This document shows, one piece after another, positions 23,040 to 35,480 of a DNA stretch of 64,000 nucleotides. How positions within the stretch are numbered: position 1 is the first letter of the stretch; each line of letters starts with the position of its first letter. The stretch is from positions 489,883-553,882 of the forward strand of contig NC_135567.1 of the NCBI RefSeq assembly GCF_964340395.1, read 5' to 3'. A model generated the notes under the pieces. It saw nothing but the letters and a program-made list of their open reading frames with translations, did no database searches and had not been told where the DNA came from. The translations under genes and the position numbers were made by a program. The stretch is from Glandiceps talaboti (Eukaryota > Hemichordata > Enteropneusta > Spengelidae).

Positions 23040-25395
23040 AAAATGCTTTTCATATAGATGTAGGGGATTGATGTACTCTTCATTTAGGGGATGGGTGTAC
23101 TTCATATTTAGAGAAGTTTTATTTAGAGGATGGAATTATACTTTTTATTTAGGGGATGGATGTACTTTATATGTAGGGGAAAGAAATATTTTATTGAGGG
23201 GATGGATGTACTTTATATTTAGGAGAGAGAAATATTTTATTTAGGGGATGGATGTACTTTATATTTAGGAGAGAGAAATATTTTATTTAGGGGATGGATG
23301 TACTTTTTATTTAGGGCAGAGAACTATTTTATTTAGGGGATGGATGTACTTTTTATTTAGGGGAGAGAACTATTTTATTTAGGGGATTGATGTACTTTAT
23401 ATTGAGGGGAGAGAAGGGGATGGATGTACTTTATATTTAGGGGAAAGAAATATTTTATTTAGGGGATTGATGTACTTTTTATTTAGGGGATGGATGCATT
23501 TTATATTAAGGGGAGAGAAATATTTTATTTAGGGGATGGGTGTACTTTATATTAAGGGGAGAGAAATATTTTATTAAGGGGATGAATGTACTTTTTATTT
23601 AGGGGATGGATGCATTTTATATTAAGGGGAGTGAAATATTTTATTTAGGGGGTGTATGTACTTTTTATTAAGGGGAAAAACATTTTATTTAGGAGATGGA
23701 TGTACTTTATATTAAGGGGAGAGAACTATTTTATTGAGGGGATGGATGTACTTTTTATTTAGGGGGGAGAAATATTTTATTTAGAGGATGGATGTATTTT
23801 TTATTTAGGGGATGGATATACTTTATATAAAGGGGAGAGAAATATATTATTGAGGGGATGGATGTACTTTTTATTTAGGGGATGGATGTACTTTTTATTT
23901 AGGGGAGTGAAATATTTTATTTAGGGGATGGGTGTACTTTATATTAAAGTGGCCATATGGATGAGATTTGGATATTTATTTTGGATTTTTATTTGATAAA
24001 ACAGCTTCACTATGTTTTTCTACTTGAAAAAATAAAGCGAAAGAACATATACCAAGTCCATGTTCATAACTCAATACATTGCAAAAAGATGCAAAAAGTG
24101 TAAAAAGTTTGTTATTGTACGTACAATAACAAACATTTTACACATTGTTTAATGTTTTGCAGTTTATTGAGTTGCGAACATAAACTTGGTATATGTTCTT
24201 TCGCTTTATTTTTTCAAGTAGAAAAACATAGTGAAGCTATTTTATCAAATAAAAATCCAAAATAAATACCAAATTCTCATCCATATGGCCACTTTAAGGG
24301 GAGAGAAATATTCTATTTAGGGGATTGATATACTTTATATTAAGGGGATAGAAATATTTTATTTAGGGGATGGATGTAATTTATATTACGGGGAGAAATA
24401 TTTTATTGAGGGGATGGATGTACTTTATATTAAGGGGAGAAATATTTTATTTAGGGGATGGATGTACTTTATATTTAGGAGAGAAAAATATTTTATTTAG
24501 GGGATGGATGTACTTTATATTTAGGAGAGAGAAATATTTTATTTAGGGGATTGATGTACTTTATATTTAGGAGAGAGAAATATTTTATTTAGGGGATGGG
24601 TGTACTTTATATTAAGGGGATGGATGTACTTTATATTAAGGGGAGAGAAATATTTTATTTAGGGGATGGATGTACTTTATATTAAGGGGAGAGAAATATT
24701 TTATTTAGGGGATGGATGTACTTTATATTAAGGGGAGAGAAATATTTTATTTAGGGGATGAATGTACTTTTTATGTAGGGGATGGATGCATTTTATATTA
24801 AGGGGAGTGAAATATTTTATTTAGGGGGTGGATGTACTTTTTATTAAGGGGAAAAACATATTTTATTTAGGAGATGGATATACTTTATATTAAGGGGAGA
24901 GAACTATTTTATTGAGGGGATGGATGTACTTTATATTTAGGGGAGAGAAATATTGAATTTAGGGGATGGATGTACTTTTTATTTAGGGGGAGAAATATTT
25001 TATTTAGGGGATGGATGTACTTTATATAAAGGGGATGGATATACTTTATATAAAGGGAGGAGAAATATATTATTGAGGGGATGGATGTACTTTTTATTTA
25101 GGGGATGGATGTACTTTTTATTAAGGGGAGAGAACTATTTTATTTAGGGGATGGATGTAATTTATATTAAGGGGAGAAATATTTTATTTAGGGGATGGAT
25201 GTACTTTTTATTTAGGGGATGGATATACTTTATATTTAGGGGAGAGAACTATTTTATTGAGGGATGGATGTACTTTATATTTAGAGGAGAGAAATATTTT
25301 ATTTAGAGGATGGATGTACTTTATATTAAGGGGACAGAAATATTTTATTTAGGGGATGGATGTACTTTATATTTAGGGGATGGATGTACTTTATG
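23040..25395. repeat. ~46-bp compound minisatellite
   Basis: Built from two related half-units: TTATTTAGGGGATGGATGTA followed by CTTTATATT, and TAGGGGAGAGAAATATTT. Half-units are often dropped or doubled. The array is split by a MITE at 23,948-24,293. Confidence 0.92.
23948..24293. mobile_element. Palindromic MITE with TTAA target duplication, copy 1
   Basis: The 346-bp element is palindromic along nearly its full length. It starts AGTGGCCATATGGATGAG and ends CTCATCCATATGGCCACT, with TTGTACGTACAA at the centre. It is flanked by TTAA at 23,944-23,947 and 24,294-24,297. Neighbouring array units read TATATTAAGGGGA at the same place, which is the empty site with one TTAA. TTAA duplication is characteristic of piggyBac-type transposases. 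No coding sequence. Confidence 0.92.
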
Positions 25396-27058
25396 CATGC
25401 AAGTATGATATATGCTTACGCTTTTCCAAAGTTTTAAAATATTTTATATCTCTGGTTTTTAGTGCGGGGCTAAGTTTGGGTTAGCAATGCCTAACTAACC
25501 CCTGTTGTTATAGAAATGGTAATGTAACCACTTTTGTATGGATTATTGTATTGTACTTGCATGTATTTTAGAAAAGTCTGATATTAAAACAATATGGTTG
25601 CAGCTTGTCAGTGATGTCTGTTTGTGTGTGAAGCCCATGTGTGTAAGTAAACGCAATAGATTACTTTGGTGAGATCACTTTTGACAAGTTTAGAAAGACA
25701 CAAACTAAAACTATTATAATAATTGTATATATTGTGACATTTCATATCAATGTCCATAGCTTAAGTTGATCTCATCAATCTATGAATGGACATTGATATG
25801 ATTACACACACAATACAGTGTATGGATAAATCACATACAACTTTTGATTCAGTGTGGACTCCATGTGTATGTGGTAGACACTCAGTGTTGACACTCTTCA
25901 GTACAACATGGCTAGTGATGTTACCCCAGGCCGTAAAAACTGATTACTCCCTAAACTTGATCTAGTCAATCTGTGAATGGATATTGATATGACTATATCA
26001 ATCAATCAATCACATACAAATTTTGATTCAGTGTACACTCCAAGTATGCATAGTAAAGACTCTTGAGTTGACACTATTGTCATTACAATGTAGTTTTATC
26101 ACTAAGACAACACTATCATGCATACATGTATATGTAATAAACTACAACAAAAATGGTTTTTGTTTGTGTCCACCTTAATCTTGTCACCATAATCAAATGT
26201 AATATAGTCACTGTAACATCTTTTCAGTCCCCAAAGAGCACCACCTGGAGGAGACAATTATATTGGGTGTCTATATACATCAATTCATCAATGCGTTCAC
26301 CCTCATAACTCTGGTATGCACTAATTGATATCAACCAAACTTGACACAAAGGTATTATACTATGTGAGTCACATGCACATCACTTTGTTTTGCAACTGAT
26401 AAATTATGGCCAAATGGTGACTATATTTGTAAAAGTTCATAATATGCATTATAACCTTGGAGATGTAATGTAGGAACACTTTTGAAGTGCCTATGCCCAT
26501 ATTATTTAATAGTGAATCTTCTATTAAAATATTTTAAAAACATAACTTAAAATACTGTTGGATATGGAGAACAACTTCTGGCCCAGACTCGGTGATTAGG
26601 ACTTGATCCCACCTCTGCCACCACATTGACAGTTTTAAAGGCAAATGGTTGTTTCCCACTACTATGGAAATGTTTGACAGTGCATTAATCAATACTCGTG
26701 TTTGGATCTAATTGACTGAGCTGAGGGAAGGCTAAAACTGCCAAAGACTAAATGGGCACATTCCCTACATTGTCAGGACAGAGTCAACATTATCTCTACT
26801 CCAGAACATTATGTTTAATATTAAATATAATATCTTATCTACCACACAGCGTGTATACAGTATTAACATCTAGTTGAAATCAATCAATATGGCTGCCATA
26901 TTGAAGATCATTGAATCCTTTAGTACCCTTTTTTGCTCTATGTACAGTTTCCCATTTATAGACAATATCATTTTAAAAAGTAAATGAATATCTCATAATG
27001 AAGGGATTTCATGAGTGCACATCAATTTGAAACTGTGTATTTATTTATTTATTTATTA
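25396..27058. other. No gene; diverged ~195-bp duplication inside
   Basis: Sequence at about 25,760-25,920 recurs diverged at about 25,955-26,105, sharing GTGAATGGATATTGATATGA-like and TTTTGATTCAGTGT blocks. An inverted repeat (CATATCAATGTCCAT, 25,743, and its complement near 25,785) lies in the first copy. No exon recognised. Confidence 0.5.
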
Positions 27059-27400
27059 CACGGTCCACAATATTGTATCGATAATCAATACCAGAGCAAT
27101 GCCGTTAAATTTCTCTGTATATCTGCCTGTGCCTATCACTGCTTCTGTCTACCTAACCTCTCGTCTCATCATTTGTAAAAAATTACAGACCTTATGAATC
27201 CCATTAAAACCGGGATAAGGGACCGGTCAGTTTCTCCAGCCTGGGGGGGGGGGGATTCTTAAATCGGGCCGGGAAAAAGTCACTGACCACCCCTATCTGT
27301 AAAACCAAAATCAGGCTGACCCCCCCCCCCCCCCATCACTTAATTCTAAAACATGATGATCCCCCCCCCCCATATATAATATACACATGACAGGTTTTAT
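27059..27400. repeat. Dispersed repeat with poly-G/poly-C tracts
   Basis: The part with CACGGTCCACA and TATCTGCCTGTGCCTATC recurs at 41,500-41,640. The part with GGGACCGGTCAGTTTCTCC and a 12-G run recurs weakly near 42,263, and its GGGCCG...AAAAAGTCACTGAC block recurs inverted near 31,660-31,725. Confidence 0.7.
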
Positions 27401-27479
27401 TATCGTGACTCGGTGTGGACTACTTGACTGTCTTGCATCGACTTTATAAGATCCCGGGTTAGCACTCTCATAATTATAA

Positions 27480-27960
27480 TTATTGACGACACAGGTTAAA
27501 TATATTCTAAAAGAAGTTTAATAGCATCTTGACTGAAAGGTAGGGGAAAGCTTGAGCAGGGAATATGTGCATCTCTTATAGGGTGCTAGGGGTCTCCCCC
27601 TAGAAGCCCTGGAGGTTTTTTACTCTGAAAAGTCAATGTTGAGACTATTCAGACCCTTTTAGACAATAATTTCTAAGCTTTACAAGACTGCACCAACATG
27701 TAAATAGCAACTACATAGGGTTGAAATACTTTTGAAATATACTTTGATAGCATCTTGACAGTAAGAGGGGATGAACCTGAGACTGGGATATGTCCACCTC
27801 ATGGGGGGGGGGGGGTCCGAGGGGTCTCCCTCTCGAAGTCCTGGAGGATTTTTACACTTGAAGCCTTTACAGGGCAGCACCATCAAGTATCAGAAACTAT
27901 TCTTTATAACTTACAAAGGGTTGAAATATGGTCTTGAAAAGTTAAATGGCATCATTATAC
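27480..27960. repeat. ~245-bp poly-G repeat family, two units
   Basis: Each unit contains a 'TAGCATCTTGACWGWAAG' block, a G-rich run, GGGGTCTCCCYC, AAGYCCTGGAGG and a 'TTATACAAAGGGTTGAAAT'-like end. The same family forms three units at 31,725-32,337. Confidence 0.75.
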
Positions 27961-27962
27961 AT

Positions 27963-30263
27963 GTCACGAATTGATGTAAATTGTTCATCTAATAAATATA
28001 CTCATGAATTTATGTAAATTGTTCATCTAATAAATATAGTCATGAATTTATGTATATTGTTCATCTAATAAATATAGTCATGAATTTATGTGTATTGTTC
28101 AGCTAATAAATATAGTCATGAATTGATGTAAATTGTTCATCTAATAACTAGTCATGAATTGATGTATATTGTTCATCTAATAAATATAGTTATGAATGGA
28201 TGTAAATTGTTCATCTAATAAATATAGTCATGAATTGATGTATATTGTTCATCTAATAAATATAGTTATGAATGGATGTAAATTGTTCATCTAATAAATA
28301 TAGTCATGAATGTATATTGTTCATCTAATAAATATAGTCATGAATTGATGTATGTAAATTGTTCATCTAATAAATATAGTCATGAATTTATGTAAATTGT
28401 TCATCTAATAAATGTAGTTAAGAAATGATGTATATTGTTCATCTAATAAATATAGTCATGTATTTATGTAAATTGTTCATCTAATAAATAGTCATGAATT
28501 TGTGTAAATTGTTCATCTAATAAATATAGTCATGAATTGATGTATATTGTTCATCTAATAAATAGTCATGAATTTATGTAAATTGTTCATCTAATAAATA
28601 TAGTCATGAATTTATGTAAATTGTTCATCTAATAAATGTAGTTAAGAAATGATGTATATTGTTCATCTAATAAATAGTTATGAATTTATGTAACTTGTTC
28701 ATCTAATAAATATAGTCATGAATTTATGTAAATTGTTCATCTAATAAATGTAGTCATGAATTTATGTAAATTGTTCATCTAATAAATATAGTCATGAATT
28801 TATGTAAATTGTTCATCTAATAAATATAGTCATGAATTCGTGTAAATTGTTCATCTAATAAATATAGTCATGAATTGATGTAAATTGTTCATCTAATAAA
28901 TATAGTCATGAATTTATGTAAATTGTTCATCTAATAAATGTAGTCATGAATTTATGTAAATTGTTCATCTAATAAATATAGTCATGAATTTATGTAAATT
29001 GTTCATCTAATAAATGTAGTCATGAATTTATGTAAATTGTTCATCTAATAAATATAGTCATGAATTTATGTAAATTGTTCATCTAATAAATGTAGTCATG
29101 AATTTATGTAAATTGTTCATCTAATAAATGTAGTCATGAAATTATGTAAATTGTTCATCTAATAAATATAGTCACGAATTGATGCAAATTGTTCATCTAA
29201 TAAATATAATCATGAATTGATGTATATTGTTCATCTAATAAATATAGTCATGAATTGATGTATATTGTTCATCTAATAAATATAGTCATGAATTTATGTA
29301 TATTGTTCATCTAATAAATATAGTCATGAATTTATGTAAATTGTTCATCTAATAAATAGTCATGAATTGATGTAAATTGTTCATCTAATAAATATAGTCA
29401 TGAATTGATGTAAATTGTTCATCTAATAAATATAGTCATGAATTTATGTAAATTGTTCATCTAATAAATATAGTCATGAATTTATGTAAATTGTTCATCT
29501 AATAAATATAGTCATGAATTTATGTATATTGTTCATCTAATAAATATAGTCATGAATTTATGTAAATTGTTCATCTAATAAATAGTCATGAATTTATGTA
29601 AATTGTTCATCTAATAAATATAGTCATGAATTTATGTAACTTGTTCATCTAATAAATATAGTCATGAATTGATGTATATTGTTCATCCAATAAATATAGT
29701 CATGAATTTATGTAAATTGTTCAGCTAATAAATATAGTCATGAATTGATGTAAATTGTTCATCTAATAACTAGTCATGAATTGATGTATATTGTTCATCT
29801 AATAAATATAGTTATGAATGGATGTAAATTGTTCATCTAATAAATATAGTCATGAATTGATGTATATTGTTCATCTAATAAATATAGTCATGAATTGATG
29901 TTTATTGTTCATCTAATAACTAGTCATGAATTGATGTATATTGTTCATCTAATAAATATAGTTATGAATGGATGTAAATTGTTCATCTAATAAATATAGT
30001 CATGAATTGATGTATATTGTTCATCTAATAAATATAGTCATGAATTGATGTTTATTGTTCATCTAATAACTAGTTATGAATTGATGTATATTGTTCATCT
30101 AATAAATATAGTTATGAATGGATGTAAATTGGTCATCTAATAAATATAGTCATGAATTGATGTATATTGTTCATCTAATAAATATAGTTATGAATGGATG
30201 TAAATTGTTCATCTAATAAATATGGTCATGAATTGATGTATATGTTTCATCTAATAAATATTC
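27963..30263. repeat. 38-bp minisatellite, about 60 copies
   Basis: The unit is ATTGTTCATCTAATAAATAT followed by AGTCATGAATTTATGTAA. Some units lack TA and are 36 bp. Nearly every unit contains AATAAA, the canonical polyadenylation hexamer, on the plus strand. Confidence 0.95.
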
Positions 30264-30599
30264 ATGTCTACCAAGAGCCATGATGCAATAGTGAAGCACC
30301 GAAAGAACTTTAATATAGATGAACCAATTTCAATTTGATGGTTCTTGGCAACCAAGTGAAAAATGATGTGAGGTGAAATCATGAAATGACTCTCTCAAGA
30401 ACCAAAGTTTATCAAAATATGTTTATTTCCTGGAGTGGTGTTGGCCTTTAAATGATCAAAACTGTGGCAACTGAGGTGATGTTTACAAAAATCAAAGAAA
30501 CAAACAAACAAACACGGACACTGACACAGACACACAGGACACAACTATAGAGAAAAAAATATATCAACGCATAAAGAAACTGGAATGACTACATGCGGA

Positions 30600-31050
30600 C
30601 CACTTATGCTATAGAGTGGCGGCTGTCATTCCACTTGTTTTACAGTGCAGTGGGTGTCATTCAACTAACTGAATGTAGAAAAGGGGGCGTCATTCCACTG
30701 TTTACATACTGTAAATGCTGTCATTCCAGTTCCAAAGCATTGGAAATGCTGTCATTCCACTTGTGCTATAGAGTGGCAGCTGTCATTCCACTTGTTTTAC
30801 AGTGCAGTGGGTGTCATTCAACTAACTGAATGTAGAAAAGGGGGCGTCATTCCACTGTTTACATACTGTAAATGCTGTCATTCCAGTTTCAAAGCATTGG
30901 AAATGCTGTCGTTCCACTTATGCTATAGAGTGGTGGCTGTCATTCCACTTGTTTTACAGTGCAGTGGGTGTCATTCAACTAACTGAGTACAGAAAAGGGT
31001 GTCATTCCACTGTTTACATACTGGAAATGCTGTCATTCATTTTCCGTCGT
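30600..31050. repeat. 157-bp tandem repeat, about 2.7 copies
   Basis: Units start TGTCATTCCACTTGTTTTAC at 30,624, 30,781 and 30,938. Within a unit, TGTCATTCCA recurs, showing an older sub-repeat. The array replaces the 5' part of the coding fragment at 31,082. Confidence 0.9.
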
Positions 31051-31081
31051 TCGGGTTGTCATTCGTTTTAGTGTCACCCAC

Positions 31082-31250
31082 ACTTTGGACATAATTGACA
31101 AGGACATCGTAAGTCACCTTCACTTTGCTATCGAGGAACTTTGTCCACTCGATTCTGATGAAGGCTATAGAGCATATCTGCTTAAGTCACCCAACCGTCG
31201 TGGAAGGCCGTCCTTCAATATCCCTGAAAAACAATTAAGGTTCTTAGGGG
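31082..31250 (+). pseudogene. Integrase-type transposon protein fragment, N-terminal region
   Basis: A plus-strand frame runs through DEGYRAYLLKSPNRRGRPSF and NIPEKQLRFL. The GRP-x-F-x-I-P-x-x-QL-x-FL signature is typical of the helix-turn-helix region before the rve integrase core in transposon-derived animal proteins. There is no ATG: the frame opens from a minisatellite. It is cut at about 31,250 by a dispersed repeat (ACCATTTGATATCCTGGGG). What remains is about 55 codons without the integrase core. Confidence 0.6.
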
Positions 31251-31480
31251 TAGACCATTTGATATCCTGGGGGGGGGGTGCTTGGAAGATTGGTGAGATT
31301 GGTGGAGAGTCATTATTTTTTTCCCTCCTGCTTGCCCGAGAATTATTTTTTTTCTCTTTCACCTATGCTGGTAACTTTTTTTTTCTTTGCTTCTTTGAGA
31401 TATCCGGATTTTTTTACGTCAATGTTGAACACCTACTTTTGTTGCCACAATTTTCTGTTTGGTTTTCGCACAGGATAATA
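31245..31480 (+). repeat. Dispersed CCATTTGATATCCTGGGG repeat, plus copy
   Basis: Begins ACCATTTGATATCCTGGGGG with GCTTGGAAGATT following. Related copies are at 33,086-33,165 (minus) and 42,001-42,083 (plus). This copy interrupts the integrase-like fragment. Confidence 0.8.
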
Positions 31481-31639
31481 CAGAGAGTAAAAAGATGCTG
31501 TTCTATCACACACAGATTTTATTTAGAAAACCACATATTTCATAAATGTTTGATTTTCAATTAAATAAACATCATTGACAGTTTTTATGCCATGGTATGA
31601 TGACATACTGAAAATACAAATCGGAAACTTGATTGTTGA

Positions 31640-32337
31640 GCTCAAACATTCAGATAGACCAGCTGGGGGGGGGGAGGGGGTGTCAGTGTTTTATACCATT
31701 GGGCCGACAAAAAGTCACTGACTCCCGTGAATAAAATTTCATAGCATCTGACAGTAAGTTGTAGAGGGAAGAGCTTTGAGACTGGGATATGTCCACCTCT
31801 TGTGTGAGTGTGTGTGGATGGGGGGGGGGGGGGTTCTAGGGGGTCTCTCCCTAGAAGCCCTGGAGGATTTTTACTTCTAAAGGCAATGTTTAGGCTATTC
31901 ACAGACACTTTCAGACAATAATTTGCAAGCTTTACAAGACAGCTCTAACATGTAAAAAGCAACTACGTGAGGTTGAAACATTTTTGAAATAAAGTTTCAT
32001 AGCATCTTGACACTAAGAGATGGAGGAAAGAACTTTGATTTGAGACTGGAACATGTCTACCTCTTATGGGGGAGGGGGTTCTAGGGGATCTCCCCCTAGA
32101 AGCCCTGGGGAATTTTACTCTTAAAGCCAATTTTCAGGCTATTAAGAGACACTTTCAGACAATAATTTACAAACTTTACAAGACAGCTCTAACATGTGAA
32201 AAGCAACTACGTGAGGTTGAAAAAAATTTTGAAATAAAGTTTCATAGCATCTTGATAGTAAGAGGTGGAGGGAAGAACTTTGATTTGAGGCTTGGACATG
32301 TCTACCTCTTATGGGGGGGGGGGTCCTAGGGGACTCC
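31640..32337. repeat. ~250-bp poly-G repeat family, three units
   Basis: Units near 31,730, 31,990 and 32,230 each carry TTTCATAGCATCT, a run of 8-13 G, and a small palindrome of the CTAGGGG...CCCCTAG type. They end with AGACAGCTCTAACATGTRAA. The family also occurs at 27,480-27,960. Confidence 0.8.
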
Positions 32338-33165
<828 letters not shown>

Positions 33166-33179
33166 CCAGGCAGAGAAAT

Positions 33180-33440
33180 ATTTAGTCTGTAACGTACGCC
33201 GTGACGGGCGCCCTCAAACATCGGCCAACCTCTAACACAGGAGGCCGGTGAGGGCGATACGCCACGGCGTATCTTAGGGTGCGTTTGGGCGCACTGTTCG
33301 CGACACGAGAACCGTCGTCGGGGGCAGGCTTCCGAGTACACGCGAAAGCCCTTTGCAACACTCGTCGCCCAAACGACTTTAGCCTCGCTCTGGTGCGTAC
33401 ACAAAGATGGCAGTGTTGATGCATATGGGGGCCCGTTCTG
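33180..33440. other. CpG-rich islet, function unknown
   Basis: A ~260-bp stretch far richer in G+C and CpG than its AT-rich surroundings, with many CGCC, CGTC and GGGCG words. An imperfect inverted repeat pairs TACGCCGTGACGGGCGCCCT (33,193) with GAGGGCGATACGCCACGGCG (33,251). Two overlapping minus-strand frames are open over 86-87 codons but show no family pattern. It may be a foreign insert, a TE end or a promoter islet. Confidence 0.5.
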
Positions 33441-33454
33441 GTCACAATTATGTA

Positions 33455-33735
33455 AAATGTGCTAGAATTAATATAATGTAGTCTAGAATTAATTTTTATA
33501 ATGACAGCAATTAATATTATACACTCCTTGAATTAATTAAATGTGTTTTGATTAATTTCATGTCGAATAGAATCAATTTTTATATTAACTGCAATTAATA
33601 TTATGTATTCCTTGAATTAATTAAATGTGTTTCCGATTAATTTTATATACTGGTCTTAATTTTATGTAGTCTAGAATTAATTTTATGCATTCCTGAAATT
33701 AATTTCATGTTGTCTAGTATTAATTTTGCAATAGT
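33455..33735. repeat. Diverged ATTAATT-rich repeats
   Basis: Loose repeats of TAGAATTAATTTT, GCAATTAATATTAT and CTTGAATTAATTAAATGTG. Noncoding. Confidence 0.6.
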
Positions 33736-33790
33736 TTTGGTAGTACTGGAACTCTTTCTTGGTTCAAGAAAGAGTTCCAGTACTACCAAA
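33736..33790. repeat. Perfect 26-bp hairpin with 3-nt loop
   Basis: Arms 33,736-33,761 and 33,765-33,790 are exact reverse complements around the loop GTT. The arm contains AAGAAAGAGTTCCAGTACTA. Very similar AAGAAAGAGTTCCAGAACTA occurs at 47,640 and 47,908 in the Penelope-like fragment, and all lie beside TA-rich repeats. Confidence 0.9.
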
Positions 33791-33953
33791 TATATATATA
33801 TCAGGAGAAAATTACAACATTTATATATAATAGCATTTCTGGTTATGTTGAAATCATTTTTTGGGGGGAAAAAGTGCCAATGGTACCGCTTTGCATGTAT
33901 CTATATGGATCAGTGTATGTGGCCACTTTCAATTTAAAAAAAAATGAAAAAAA

Positions 33954-33956
<3 letters not shown>

Positions 33957-33999
<43 letters not shown>

Positions 34000-34123
34000 G
34001 GTATATATATATCCATGGAGGTACTAGGTAAAACCATATATTCTTTCCTAAACTATACGACAAGATGGCTCTCATCAATCGAACAGTTCATATCTTTGCA
34101 CAACCACAACCACAACCACAACC

Positions 34124-34167
<44 letters not shown>

Positions 34168-34173
34168 AATAAT
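33957..34173. repeat. (TA)n and (CAA)n microsatellites
   Basis: (AT)n at about 33,957-34,010, interrupted once by CCGG, and (CAA)n preceded by (CAACCA)n at about 34,100-34,167. Confidence 0.95.
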
Positions 34174-34174
34174 A

Positions 34175-35035
34175 AAAAATACACTTGACCCTGATGTGAT
34201 ATCAATATTACGATACGCCATGGTTGTTACATGTCATGACATACACAAGCCATTAACGGTCCAAGTGCAACAAACCCGCGGGCTTGCCTGACGAAAACGG
34301 GTGTCATAAAGGTTGTTTGCATCTCTAAAGCTGTTTGTAGTGTTACTTATAATAGCCTAATAAATTGATAACAACTGATATAAGACGGAGATAAGGTTTG
34401 CCTCAATGGACCCACTCCTTAGAAATGATCTTACGCTGTGAACTACACTGTTTACTTGTGTTATGTAAGAGCCCATCATCACATGTGTAAATATTGGTAC
34501 TCTTTGATAACAAGTGGACTTGCTTCTTTAATGGCTTGTCCCAGTAATGTAACGTAACTATAAATTAAGATAACAGCTGCTCTGTCTATATATTAAAACT
34601 TCAAAGACGCGCAGCCGTCAAAGTTTCCTTACCCCGGTACTATACTAATCGAGGTATTTAAATTTTTAATGCCATGAAACTTGGAAACTTGATTATGATC
34701 ATCAATTTCAGCTGAAGGTATATCAGTTATAGATCGAGCTGTAGCCCTGCTCGCATACGGAGTAAGTCATCCCTTCGCGTGCACCGTCTGCAAGCAGGAC
34801 TACAATATTGCACCTTGTTTTCATTTATAATTTACAATACTTTTTTTATATATTTTATTTTGTGTTAGTTACTGTCACTAAACATTTTTCGTTTTACTTC
34901 TTTATTTTCGTATGGGATTTACATAAATCACAACGACATCGACGGAGCGAAACCGCTACAGCTACTAGTATGTAAATTTAGTTTTGACTTGGAATTTCAA
35001 ATTTACTTGAATTGAAGAGTGATTAGCAAATCAGG
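34175..35035. other. No gene recognised
   Basis: Mixed unique sequence without convincing exons or repeats. Confidence 0.5.
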
Positions 35036-35039
35036 AAAT

Positions 35040-35480
35040 AAGGATTGCTCTTTGAAAACAAAAGTTTTGTTCATAGTATTATATTTTGTTCTTGAAAAAC
35101 AAAAGTTTAATACAGAATATGCAAAAATTTGTTCTTGGGATGTAAATTTTTTGTACAGAGTATTAAAAGATATACACTAAAAAATAAAAGATTCCTTTCA
35201 AGAATTAGAAGTTGTTCTTACGAAACAAAAGTTTTGTTTCAAAGAATTAAAAGTTTACTCATGAAAAAGAAATGTTTCAAGAATTAAAAGTTCGTTCTTT
35301 GGGAAAAAGCTTTATTCAAAAAATTAAAAGTGTGTTCTTTGGAAGGAAAGGTTTTATTCAAAGAATTAATAGTTTACTCTCGAGAATTCAAAGTTCATTC
35401 TTTGGAAAGTAAAGTTTAGTTCAAAGAATTAAAAGTGTGTGCTTTAGAAGGAAAAGTTGACCAAAGAATTAAGATTTTGT
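35040..35480. repeat. Diverged ~55-bp tandem repeats
   Basis: Loose units built on AAGAATTAAAAGT, TTCTTTGGAA and AAAAGTTTTGTTCA. Too diverged to set a clean period. Confidence 0.6.
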
